31,072 nucleotides of DNA from UBA1731 sp045595285 (lineage in GTDB: Bacteria > Verrucomicrobiota > Kiritimatiellia > RFP12 > UBA1067), in assembly GCA_045595285.1 (NCBI GenBank), contig JAZOAC010000012.1:1-31072 (forward strand), in the 5' to 3' direction. Position 1 is the stretch's first letter; each line of letters starts with the position of its first letter. Of the stretch, positions 1 to 7,584 are shown piece after piece. A program made the translations under genes and the position numbers. The notes under the pieces are model-generated. The model had not been told where the DNA came from and made no database searches. It was given only the letters and a program-made list of their open reading frames with translations.

Positions 1-229
1 GGAGCTCGCTCCCCTGAACCCCAGACGCGCGGCCGAATACGTCCGCGCTATCCGCGTTTATGCTCTACGAACGCTTCAAAAAAGGATTTTTCACATTTTC
101 CCCCTTGACGCAATACATACTTGCCCCTTTTGCCCTCCGAAAAGCATCAGTCTCATCAGCGTCGGCAAGTGACCGGTTACCCAGGAACTGTGATGCAATT
201 TGTCTTCAAAGGCAATTTTAAGGGAAATT
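1..229. other. Left-edge intergenic DNA, no supported gene
   Basis: No convincing gene is seen here. One frame is open from the left edge to about position 170, but it shows no recognisable family and no start, so it could be either a foreign gene tail or chance. A small GGAG/CTCC hairpin sits at 1-12. The 64-codon ORF beginning at 121 has no ribosome binding site and no family resemblance, and I do not call it. Confidence 0.4.
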
Positions 230-255
230 CTGTGCGTAAGGGCGCAGACTTTTTT
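230..255 (+). terminator. Rho-independent terminator-like hairpin
   Basis: CTGTGC (230-235) can pair with GCGCAG (242-247), including one G-U pair, around the six-base loop GTAAGG. A run of six T follows at 250-255. This would end a transcript entering from the left and insulate the downstream cassette. The stem is short, so strength is uncertain. Confidence 0.5.
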
Positions 256-283
256 CGCTTGCTATTACCCAGCTACCGCTTTT

Positions 284-293
284 GTGATACAAT
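284..293 (+). promoter_or_regulatory. Candidate extended -10 promoter of the ATPase/DUF262 cassette
   Basis: TGTGATACAAT ends at 293: TACAAT at 288-293 preceded by TGA, an extended -10 arrangement. I see no good -35 at 16-18 bp upstream. Transcription would start near 300, giving a leader of about 70 bases before the ATG at 374. Confidence 0.4.
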
Positions 294-300
294 ATGCGGC

Positions 301-325
301 GTTAAAGGGCGTTAAAGCGTTAAAG
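301..325 (+). repeat. Three GTTAAAG direct repeats in the cassette leader
   Basis: GTTAAAG occurs at 301-307, 311-317 and 319-325, immediately downstream of the candidate -10 and upstream of the first cassette gene. Its position fits a repressor-binding or leader element, but nothing in the sequence identifies a binding protein. Confidence 0.5.
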
Positions 326-373
326 GGAAAAATATGCGCCCGAGCGCAGTTTGTATCCCTATGAAGGAGCAAT

Positions 374-1672
374 ATGCAAGTAAAGCGCGACATATTCTTG
401 AAGAGGTTGATTGCCCGCCGGAGAAACGGCATGGTTAAGGTAATCACCGGTCTTAGGAGATGCGGCAAATCGTATCTCCTTGGGGTTCTTTACAAAGATT
501 ACCTTCTCGCTGATGGGGTCAGGCAAGACCATATCATTGAGGTTGCTTTGGACGAGCCGAGCAACTACAAATACCACAATCCATTGAAGCTTGAAAAGTA
601 TCTAAAGCGTCAGATCAAAGACAATGATGATTACTACATTTTCATTGACGAAGTGCAGTTCGTCAAGCGGGTTAAGGTGCGCGATCCAGAACTTAAGGAA
701 AAGGATGAGATCACTTTCTACTCAGTGATAAATTCCCTCATGCGGAAAGAGAATGTGGATGTCTATGTCACGGGATCCAACTCAAAGATGCTTTCAAGCG
801 ACATCCGGACGGAGTTCCGTGGACGTGGTGACGAGGTTCGTCTGTCGCCGTTCACCTTTTCGGAATTCATGCAGGTCTTCCCTGGCGATGCGAGAGACGG
901 ATGGGACGAGTATGTCGTTTATGGCGGCCTTCCTCTCTCCGTGCTGGCGAACGGCCACGAAGCAAAAAGCCGGTATCTGAAGAATCTCTTTGAGGAGACG
1001 TATATCAAGGATGTTGTTGAGCGCGGTAAGATTCGCAAGCCAGAACATCTTGCCGACGTCGTTGATGTACTGGCATCAAATATTGGCTCGCTGACGAATC
1101 CGCTAAACCTTGAAAATACTTTCAAGACCGTAAGGCACGAGGTGCTAAAGTCAAAGACCATAGCGTCATATATTGGCAAACTGAGAGATGCTTACCTGAT
1201 AGAGCAGGCGAAGAGGTACGACATCAAAGGCCGCAAGTACATATCTGCCCAGATGAAGTACTATTTTGCTGACCCAGGGCTACGAAATGCGCGGCTTGAT
1301 TTCCGGCAAATTGAGGAAACGCATTTGATGGAGAACATCATCTTCAATGAACTCAAGGTGCAGGGATTTGACGTTGATGTCGGTGTGGTCGAGTCCTTTG
1401 AGAAGAACAAGGCGGGGAATGGCATCCGCAAACAGCTTGAAATCGACTTCATGGCGAACAGGGGTAGGGAACGGTATTATGTGCAGTCGGTGCTGAGCAT
1501 CGACGATCCAGACAAGGCGGCACAGGAAAAGCGTCCATTCACGAAACTTGGCGATTCATTCCGAAAGATCATAATCGTCAAGGGCAAGATGCCGCCACGA
1601 ACGGATGAGAACGGATATGTGATGGTTGGGCTAATCGACTTTCTGCTCGCCCCCGATTCAATTCTTGTGTAA
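374..1672 (+). CDS. AAA ATPase with DUF4143-type C-terminus
   Basis: A 432-residue P-loop ATPase of the AAA_14/DUF4143 class, probably cytoplasmic. Walker A is GLRRCGKS (residues 26-33). Walker B is the hydrophobic strand ending in D92-E93 (FIDEVQ). A sensor-like TGSNSKML follows, then a winged-helix middle region. The C-terminal third contains LEIDFMANR...YYVQS, the E-x-D...Q pattern that in this family resembles a degenerate PD-(D/E)XK nuclease fold. ATG at 374 has AAGGAG just upstream. The family is widespread and mostly uncharacterised. Here it leads two DUF262 genes (31-base gap), so I infer a motor or regulatory role in a defence cassette. It could instead be an unrelated stand-alone ATPase. 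Confidence 0.85.
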   Translation: MQVKRDIFLKRLIARRRNGMVKVITGLRRCGKSYLLGVLYKDYLLADGVRQDHIIEVALDEPSNYKYHNPLKLEKYLKRQIKDNDDYYIFIDEVQFVKRVKVRDPELKEKDEITFYSVINSLMRKENVDVYVTGSNSKMLSSDIRTEFRGRGDEVRLSPFTFSEFMQVFPGDARDGWDEYVVYGGLPLSVLANGHEAKSRYLKNLFEETYIKDVVERGKIRKPEHLADVVDVLASNIGSLTNPLNLENTFKTVRHEVLKSKTIASYIGKLRDAYLIEQAKRYDIKGRKYISAQMKYYFADPGLRNARLDFRQIEETHLMENIIFNELKVQGFDVDVGVVESFEKNKAGNGIRKQLEIDFMANRGRERYYVQSVLSIDDPDKAAQEKRPFTKLGDSFRKIIIVKGKMPPRTDENGYVMVGLIDFLLAPDSILV

Positions 1673-1703
1673 CCCTATCTGACATTAAATAGGAGAACTA
1701 ACA

Positions 1704-3455
1704 ATGGACAATTCAGAAGTTATTCTAGAGGCTAAGAAAGTCGCCGACATTAAGGGAATCTTTGTTGTCCCAGATTACCAACGGGGTTATCGTTGGTGCG
1801 AGCAACAGGTCAAGACTTTGCTTAGCGATATATGGGGGACTGCGATAGCAAATAAAGTAGTCGATTATTGCCTTCAACCTATCGTGGTGAAGAAACTTCC
1901 CGCTGAGGGCGATGTTCCAAGGTATGAGTTGATTGATGGACAACAGAGACTAACCACAATTTACATTTTGCTTTCTTTCTTGAAAAGAAGTGCGGTACAG
2001 TGGTTACAACTCAATTTCACGCTCGAATATCAGACGAGAATTGACACGGCGGCGTTCCTGGACAATATGGCGGAAGAGGACGCATTGCGGAATATCGACT
2101 TCTATCACATTTACAATGCCAGTAAATACATTGAAGACTGGTTCAAGGATGCTTTTGAAGGTGACATGAACAAGATTGGGGCCAGCCAAAATAAGCTATA
2201 TTCGTATATGGTTGACCATTTGAAGGTCATCTGGTATGAGGCGGGGGAAGATGAAGATTCTACCAAGATGTTTACCCGTCTGAATATCGGTAGAATCAAA
2301 TTAACCAACGCAGAGTTGGTCAAGGCGTTATTTCTAAAGTCAGACTCAATGGTTGACGATACGTATCGTAATCGGCTTGAGATTTCCATGCAATGGGATA
2401 GTATGGAAAAGCAATTGTGTTCTGAAAACAACGAGTTATGGTACTTTTTGACCAAAGAGAGTCCGGACAAGTATCCCACACGTATTGAGTTTATCTTCGA
2501 CTTAATGGCCGCAAAAAAATCAAACGAGCGCGAGGAGTATTATACGTTCTTTTGGTTTGATAAAGCAATCAAAGATAGAACTGCGAAAGTGTTATGGGAT
2601 GAAATTGTAAACAACTTTCTTCGTCTCAAAGAATGGTATGAGGACAACCGATACTACCATAAAATTGGTTATCTGATTTCATCTGGGAGTGCTACTATGG
2701 CTGACATATTTGCAGCTGCGAAAGGGAAACGAAAGTCTATATTCATCAGTTGTCTTGACGATATGATTAAACGTTCACTTGACATTCAAGCCGAGAGCGT
2801 AGATGACTATATGGAATTGAGTTACGACAAGGCAAAGGACAAAGATGTTATTAGTAAATTATTGTTGCTATTCAATGTCGAATCAATTCTTACGGAGGAT
2901 GTGTATCAGCGTTTCCCATTCAGTAAATACAACACATCGGAGTGGAGTCTGGAACATATCCATGCGCAACAGTCTCAGGGTTTGAAGGCGATGGAGGTGC
3001 AGAAAGAATGGTTGCGAATGCATCTGCCGTCTCTCAAGGCCGTTTTCCCAAATGGAGAAGAGGAGGCTTTGATCAATGCTGTTGAAGCAAGTTGTACTGC
3101 ATCTAGTCAACTGTCAAGTTCAGATTTTACGGATTTATTCGAACGTGTCACCACAAAACTTTCTGACGGATCAGATCTAGAATACCTCCACACTCTCTCC
3201 AACATGGCACTCTTGGCGAAAAGTGACAATGCGGCGCTGAACAACTCAACGTTTGATGTAAAGCGCAACATTATCGTAGAGATGGATCGTAGGGGCGCTT
3301 TTATTCCGTATTGCACGAAAATGGTGTTCCTCAAGTACTACACACCATCGGCTGACAATCAGGTCCATTTCTGGGGAACAAAAGACCGTAAAGCATATGT
3401 AGATGCGATTGTCAATAAGTTGACCCCATTCATGACGTTCAACGAGGAGGTGTAA
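1704..3455 (+). CDS. GmrSD-like DUF262 + HNH (DUF1524) protein
   Basis: A 583-residue protein with both halves of the GmrS/GmrD architecture. The N-terminal DUF262 domain shows VPDYQRGYRW (residues 22-31) and DGQQRLTT (from D78), the ParB/Srx-like nucleotide-binding motifs. The C-terminal part has E417-H-I-H420 followed by Q (EHIHAQQ) and later LSNMALL...N...F..KR, the HNH nuclease pattern of DUF1524. Known relatives are type IV restriction enzymes that cut modified DNA in an NTP-dependent way, and the SspE family is related. A good Shine-Dalgarno (TAGGAGA) precedes the ATG. Codon use is clearly A/T-richer than in the glycosidase genes downstream, which suggests acquisition by transfer. Target modification cannot be read from sequence. 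Confidence 0.85.
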   Translation: MDNSEVILEAKKVADIKGIFVVPDYQRGYRWCEQQVKTLLSDIWGTAIANKVVDYCLQPIVVKKLPAEGDVPRYELIDGQQRLTTIYILLSFLKRSAVQWLQLNFTLEYQTRIDTAAFLDNMAEEDALRNIDFYHIYNASKYIEDWFKDAFEGDMNKIGASQNKLYSYMVDHLKVIWYEAGEDEDSTKMFTRLNIGRIKLTNAELVKALFLKSDSMVDDTYRNRLEISMQWDSMEKQLCSENNELWYFLTKESPDKYPTRIEFIFDLMAAKKSNEREEYYTFFWFDKAIKDRTAKVLWDEIVNNFLRLKEWYEDNRYYHKIGYLISSGSATMADIFAAAKGKRKSIFISCLDDMIKRSLDIQAESVDDYMELSYDKAKDKDVISKLLLLFNVESILTEDVYQRFPFSKYNTSEWSLEHIHAQQSQGLKAMEVQKEWLRMHLPSLKAVFPNGEEEALINAVEASCTASSQLSSSDFTDLFERVTTKLSDGSDLEYLHTLSNMALLAKSDNAALNNSTFDVKRNIIVEMDRRGAFIPYCTKMVFLKYYTPSADNQVHFWGTKDRKAYVDAIVNKLTPFMTFNEEV

Positions 3456-3456
3456 C

Positions 3457-5700
3457 ATGGCGCTCTCAAAGAAGTATACGTTCATTGATCTTTTTGATGA
3501 AAGTAAAGAACAGAACGCTGATGCGCAACAATTGAAGTGCATTGAAGTGCCTTCAATCCAGCGAGACTATGCGCAAGGGCGCAATCAAATTGAAGTTAAA
3601 CGTATACGTGAACGTTTCCTTGATTCACTTTACGATGCTATAACTGGTACGAGCCTGCCGATAACACTCGACTTTGTATATGGAGATATCGACTCAAAAG
3701 GGAAACTTGTGCCTCTGGATGGTCAGCAACGCTTGACAACATTGTTCCTTTTACACTGGTACATTTCAAGACATGAGAATGTTTCAATTGACGAGATAGC
3801 TTTCTTGGACAACTTCTCATACGCAACACGGTATAGTGCACGGGAGTTTTGCAGGCATCTAGTACGATTCTCTCCTAATTTTGACGAGAGTCCATTGTCA
3901 AACGACATCATAGATCAAGAATGGATGCCAATTGATTGGCAGCACGACCCAACAATAAGATCGATGCTCCAGATGATTGATGATATTCACGAGAAGTTCA
4001 AGAATGCCTTTGGGCTTTGGGAGAAGCTCAAGGAGGGCGTTGTCTCATTTTATTTTCTACCGATTAAGGATATGGGGCTTACGGACGAGTTGTATATCAA
4101 AATGAATTCCAGAGGAAAGGCTCTGACGGAATTTGAACACTTCAAGGCAGAATGGGAACGCAGGATACAGGAACTTGATGTAGAAGTTAAAAATCGAATC
4201 AGCCGAAAGATTGACACTGAATGGACGGATGTGTTCTGGCCTTTCCATGAAGGAAATGGTATTATCGATTCAAAATTCATGAGGTATTTCCGATTCCTAT
4301 GTGATGTGATTCGCTTTAGACAAGGATTGCTTCGTGGCGAAGAGGATGTTTTTGATCTTGCGGCGCAGATGTTCGGCCCAACTAATCCAGATGCCCTTAA
4401 AAACATCTTGTGGATAGAGCAGGCATTTGATTGTTGGAAGGGAGTGGATATTTCTGCATTGTTTGATAAATTCTTTTCGATAACTGGTCATGCCGCTGGG
4501 AAGTGTCTGATATCTGCATTCCGCAGAGGAGAATCCGATTCAGCCAACCTTTTTGAAGAGTGTTGCCTTAATTATGGTGATTGGGCCAACGGGCACAGTC
4601 GCAAGTTCCCAATCGGACGGAGTGTGTTGCTTTACTCAGTTGTCTTCTATTTACAGAACAAGGGCGAAGTGATAAGCGAGTCACAGTTCGTTAGGCGCAT
4701 ACGTATAATTGCGAACTTGATTAAGGGGTCTGAATTTGAATTGCGCGAACGAGAGGACACCATTTCTGCTATCTTCCGTCAAGTGGAAGAAGTTCTTGTG
4801 ACAGGAGATGTTGACTCCGCTACTGATGCAGGTGGATTCGGGTATAATCAGCGGGTAGAGGAGCATGATAAAGTATTGTGGCTTGCGGAACATCCTGATG
4901 ATGCCGAACATATGTTCTCGCTTGAAGACCACAAACTGCTTTATGGTGCGGTTCGTGCCATTGGTGTTGAAAACCTCAAGTATGCATCTAGATTCGAGTC
5001 GCTGTTTTCATGTGATTGGGCATTGGTAGATCGGGCTATGTTGACGATTGGCGATTATTCAATGAAAGTTCGAGATCGCTTCCAGTTCGGCTCTGGGAAA
5101 ATGGAAACGCCGTGGCGCTTGATATTTAGAAATGGTCACGATCTTATCGTTACAACAAGGAACGTTCTCAACGCGCTTCTTGAAAAACACGAGGTGTTCG
5201 ATGATGTAAAACTTAAGGCTATTATTGACCAATATTTGAATGATACGCCACAGTATGATTGGCGGCATTATTTGGTTAAATATGCCTCAATGCATCTGAA
5301 TCGATACGGGATGTATCGATGGAAGAGTGGTTTCGAAAAGACATCTTATGATATCTTGGCGATGTGGACAGAAAAGAACATCACTGGGCGCAATTGGAAT
5401 ATCTTTCTTAAGGCATTGTACGACAAAATCAAAGGGGTTAGACCTGATGTGAATATAAAATTAGGTTCTTATGCTTATGTCCACGATGGTGACAAATTGG
5501 AACTAGTGTCTGCGAAGAAGTATATTGGCTTTGAGGAATCAGCGATAAACATTTACGAACGAATTCCAGGCAATGACGGAAATGCAGATACATATAATGT
5601 AGTTGAGAATCTTGTAATTCCTCAAACCAATAATGGGATTGATGAGCAAGATCGAGTAGAACTGGCCTATCAACGAGTTGTGAAAATCTTGAACATATAA
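3457..5700 (+). CDS. Second DUF262 protein, long form without visible HNH
   Basis: A 747-residue DUF262 protein. It has VPSIQRDYAQGR (residues 31-42) and DGQQRLTT (from D88), plus IKMNSRGKALTEFE, a typical conserved stretch of the family. I see no EHxH-type nuclease motif in its C-terminal half, whose function I do not recognise. It starts one base after the stop of the preceding gene behind GAGGAGG, so the two are translationally coupled and probably form a pair. Tandem short/long DUF262 genes are a recurring arrangement in defence islands. The natural reading is a two-subunit modification-dependent restriction system in which only one subunit carries the nuclease. Confidence 0.8.
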   Translation: MALSKKYTFIDLFDESKEQNADAQQLKCIEVPSIQRDYAQGRNQIEVKRIRERFLDSLYDAITGTSLPITLDFVYGDIDSKGKLVPLDGQQRLTTLFLLHWYISRHENVSIDEIAFLDNFSYATRYSAREFCRHLVRFSPNFDESPLSNDIIDQEWMPIDWQHDPTIRSMLQMIDDIHEKFKNAFGLWEKLKEGVVSFYFLPIKDMGLTDELYIKMNSRGKALTEFEHFKAEWERRIQELDVEVKNRISRKIDTEWTDVFWPFHEGNGIIDSKFMRYFRFLCDVIRFRQGLLRGEEDVFDLAAQMFGPTNPDALKNILWIEQAFDCWKGVDISALFDKFFSITGHAAGKCLISAFRRGESDSANLFEECCLNYGDWANGHSRKFPIGRSVLLYSVVFYLQNKGEVISESQFVRRIRIIANLIKGSEFELREREDTISAIFRQVEEVLVTGDVDSATDAGGFGYNQRVEEHDKVLWLAEHPDDAEHMFSLEDHKLLYGAVRAIGVENLKYASRFESLFSCDWALVDRAMLTIGDYSMKVRDRFQFGSGKMETPWRLIFRNGHDLIVTTRNVLNALLEKHEVFDDVKLKAIIDQYLNDTPQYDWRHYLVKYASMHLNRYGMYRWKSGFEKTSYDILAMWTEKNITGRNWNIFLKALYDKIKGVRPDVNIKLGSYAYVHDGDKLELVSAKKYIGFEESAINIYERIPGNDGNADTYNVVENLVIPQTNNGIDEQDRVELAYQRVVKILNI

Positions 5701-5742
5701 GCAAGAGGGAATGAAGGGTCGGAGCTTATTGATACAGTAGAA

Positions 5743-5772
5743 TTGATACAGTAGCCGAGTTTTTGGTATAAT
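5743..5772 (+). promoter_or_regulatory. Strong promoter of the chimeric ORF
   Basis: TTGATA (5743-5748), an 18-base spacer and TATAAT (5767-5772) preceded by TGG (extended -10). The ATG at 5779 lies seven bases after the -10, so a transcript would be leaderless or nearly so. A direct repeat ATTGATACAGTAG occurs at 5728-5740 and 5742-5754, the second copy containing the -35. Confidence 0.7.
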
Positions 5773-5778
5773 GTCTGC

Positions 5779-6318
5779 ATGAGAAAGAACGGGGTTGTCG
5801 AGCAGAACAGGTGCTATCACCTTGTCAGCCGGCTTGCGCACCGGGCGTTCTTCCTCGACGACGAGGAGAAGGACCGCGCGATACTCCCGCGCGAGACCGA
5901 CAACCTCGCCGTCATCGGTCTCGGGCTCAGCGCCAGCCGCGACGCGATGCCGATTCTCAGGATGATACCCGACGTCCAGAACCAGGGGTGGGTCGCCGCG
6001 AAAGCGTGCGAACACGCCTTGAGGGAAGGTAAGGCCCTCAAGGATATCGACGTCAGGAGCCTTCAGCGCGATCTCATCGCGAAGAAGATTCTTCCCGAAT
6101 GGGTGCTGACGGCGAAGGATTCCCTGCCCGTCTCCGACGCGCGTCTCGCGCAGCGCGGCGAGCGTTCTGGCTGCCTCAAGGAGCTTTCGCTCGCGAGGGC
6201 GCTTTACCGCATCGGCGACGATGACGGCCTCGGCGAGCGCACGCTCAGGCTTTATCTCGAAGATCCCCGCCGCGCATACGCGCAGCACGCGAGACTCGTG
6301 CTCGAAAAGAGCCGCTGA
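5779..6318 (+). pseudogene. Chimera: RAYT transposase N-terminus fused to FAD-oxidoreductase C-terminus
   Basis: The 179-codon ORF has two unrelated parts. Codons 1 to about 33 (NRCYHLVSRLAHRAFFLDDE) match the start of REP-associated tyrosine transposases (Y1_Tnp fold, YHxxSR...FxD). From about codon 35 it switches to the C-terminal end of FAD-dependent oxidoreductases: NLAVIGLGLSASRDAMPILR, then QNQGWVAAKA, then LQRDL and LTAKDSLPVSD, followed by a helical, HEAT-like tail. The FAD-binding half and the transposase catalytic residues are both missing, so neither activity is expected. The join is in frame near 5875-5890. A small expressed protein is possible because the transposase promoter is intact. 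Family assignments rest on motif recognition. Confidence 0.7.
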
Positions 6319-6364
6319 GGCTCCGGCGGACGCATTTTCCACAAGCGACGAAAGGAATATCAGC

Positions 6365-6412
6365 ATGACAAGAAGCGAATTCATCAAAAGTTTCGGTACC
6401 GCGGCTCTCTGA
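6365..6412 (+). pseudogene. 15-codon stump of an exported protein
   Basis: MTRSEFIKSFGTAAL then stop. The wording resembles the start of exported proteins such as the metallo-hydrolase at 23304 (MNRREFVTLGTASAFV). A Shine-Dalgarno-like GAAAGGAA stands about eight bases upstream, and the ORF follows closely on the oxidoreductase fragment. I read it as the leader of a former next gene in that operon, cut off after the first half of its signal peptide. It could also be a functional micro-ORF in front of the regulator. Confidence 0.45.
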
Positions 6413-6443
6413 AGATCCCTGTGCTCTGCAAATCGTCCGGTTT

Positions 6444-7520
6444 ATGGTCAAATACAGGAAAATCTTCGAGTACCTCCGGCAGCAGTTGCGTGCAGGAGCC
6501 TATCCTGCAGGCGTGCCGCTTCCATCGGAGGAGGCGTTGGTACGAAAATACAAGGTTTCAAGAATCACCGCCGTGCGAGCGATGGACGAATTGGTCAAGC
6601 ATGGGCTCGTTTACCGCAAGCGCGGAGCCGGTACATTCGCCTCGAGAATCGCAAGACTTGAATCGGGTCGTCTTGGGTTAATCATGCCTAGTCTTGCGTT
6701 CGGCGAGGTCTTTCCAGAGATATGTCAGGCACTCGTGCATTGTGCGCGCAAGGATGGGTATTCGCTCGTCCTCGGCGATGTTTCGTCCGACACGCCGTCG
6801 AAGCGTGCGATTGAAGCGGCGAGGGTGGCACGTTCGTTCGTTGAGCAGGGTGTCGTGGGGGTCTTTTTGCAGCCTCTTGCGTTTCTCAAGACGCCGAATC
6901 GCATAACGCGCGAGATTATGGCGCTTTTCGCCGAAGCGAAGATTCCTGTCGTTCTTATCGACCGTGAAGTCGAATTGTGCGACAATACGATACGTTTCGA
7001 TTTTGTGGCGATAGACAATTTCTTGGCGGGCAGGATGATCGGCGCCCACTTGAAATCGCGCGGTGCCAAACGCGTGCGGTTTTTGATGCGTCCCAATTGC
7101 GCTCCAGTGATACGAGACCGCCTTGACGGCGTCGTGAGCGCGATAGGAGGTTGCTGCGCTGAAGAGGTTGCCATTGTCGCCGAACCAGATGACGTGCGTA
7201 CGCTTGGGCCGATATTCATGAAGAAAAGGCGTCCTGATGCCGTGGTGTGCGAATCCGATTATGTGGCGGCGGTTTTCAGGAACACCCTTGCCGGATTTTC
7301 GCTTTCCGTACCCGAAGACGTAATGCTCGCAGGATTCGACGACGTGCGTTGTGCCGTTAGCACGATTCCCCCTCTCACAACGATTCATCAGCCGTGCGAA
7401 GATATAGCTCTTTTCGCCTATAGGGCGCTGAAAGAGCGCATTCTCGATCCAGACATTCCGTCCCGGCGCATACAGGTGTCGGCGCCGCTTGTAGTTCGCG
7501 GCTCAACTTTGCGCAGGTGA
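6444..7520 (+). CDS. GntR-HTH / LacI-type sensor transcription regulator
   Basis: A 358-residue hybrid regulator. Residues 1 to about 68 are a GntR winged helix (PLPSEEALVRKYKVSRITAV...MDELVKHGLVYRKRGAGTF). The rest is a periplasmic-binding-protein-like sensor of the LacI/GalR class (RLGLIMPS, then AIDNFLAGRMIGAHL, VMLAGFDD and PPLTTIHQP near the end). Such proteins bind a sugar and control adjacent carbohydrate genes. No clear Shine-Dalgarno precedes the ATG, so the start is the least certain part. The gene ends 13 bases before the palindromic site at 7531-7545, and the same site recurs upstream of the second operon. It is therefore the obvious candidate regulator of both. Confidence 0.88.
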   Translation: MVKYRKIFEYLRQQLRAGAYPAGVPLPSEEALVRKYKVSRITAVRAMDELVKHGLVYRKRGAGTFASRIARLESGRLGLIMPSLAFGEVFPEICQALVHCARKDGYSLVLGDVSSDTPSKRAIEAARVARSFVEQGVVGVFLQPLAFLKTPNRITREIMALFAEAKIPVVLIDREVELCDNTIRFDFVAIDNFLAGRMIGAHLKSRGAKRVRFLMRPNCAPVIRDRLDGVVSAIGGCCAEEVAIVAEPDDVRTLGPIFMKKRRPDAVVCESDYVAAVFRNTLAGFSLSVPEDVMLAGFDDVRCAVSTIPPLTTIHQPCEDIALFAYRALKERILDPDIPSRRIQVSAPLVVRGSTLRR

Positions 7521-7530
7521 CTCTGCCATA

Positions 7531-7545
7531 AAGTTGACATGTCAA
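7531..7545 (+). promoter_or_regulatory. Palindromic operator of operon A
   Basis: AAGTTGACATGTCAA contains the perfect 12-base palindrome TTGACATGTCAA (7534-7545). It ends 26 bases before the -10 at 7572. Centred near -44 of the expected start, it is placed as an activator or -35-blocking site. It matches 14 of 15 bases with 18314-18328. Confidence 0.75.
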
Positions 7546-7568
7546 AACACCTTTCTGATTCGGCGTTG

Positions 7569-7577
7569 TGATATAAT
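7569..7577 (+). promoter_or_regulatory. Extended -10 promoter of operon A, probably leaderless
   Basis: TGATATAAT: TATAAT at 7572-7577 with the extended TGn motif and no recognisable -35 at normal distance. The next ATG is at 7585 with no Shine-Dalgarno between, so the first gene is probably translated from a leaderless mRNA. Confidence 0.65.
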
Positions 7578-7584
7578 CGAAACC

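Noticed and set aside
5539..6387. 282-codon minus-strand ORF
   Set aside because: It is antisense to the oxidoreductase fragment, and its composition is that of a shadow frame.
7534..7539. TTGACA as a -35 for the esterase promoter
   Set aside because: It is 32 bases from the -10, far beyond usable spacing; it is better explained as half of the palindromic operator.
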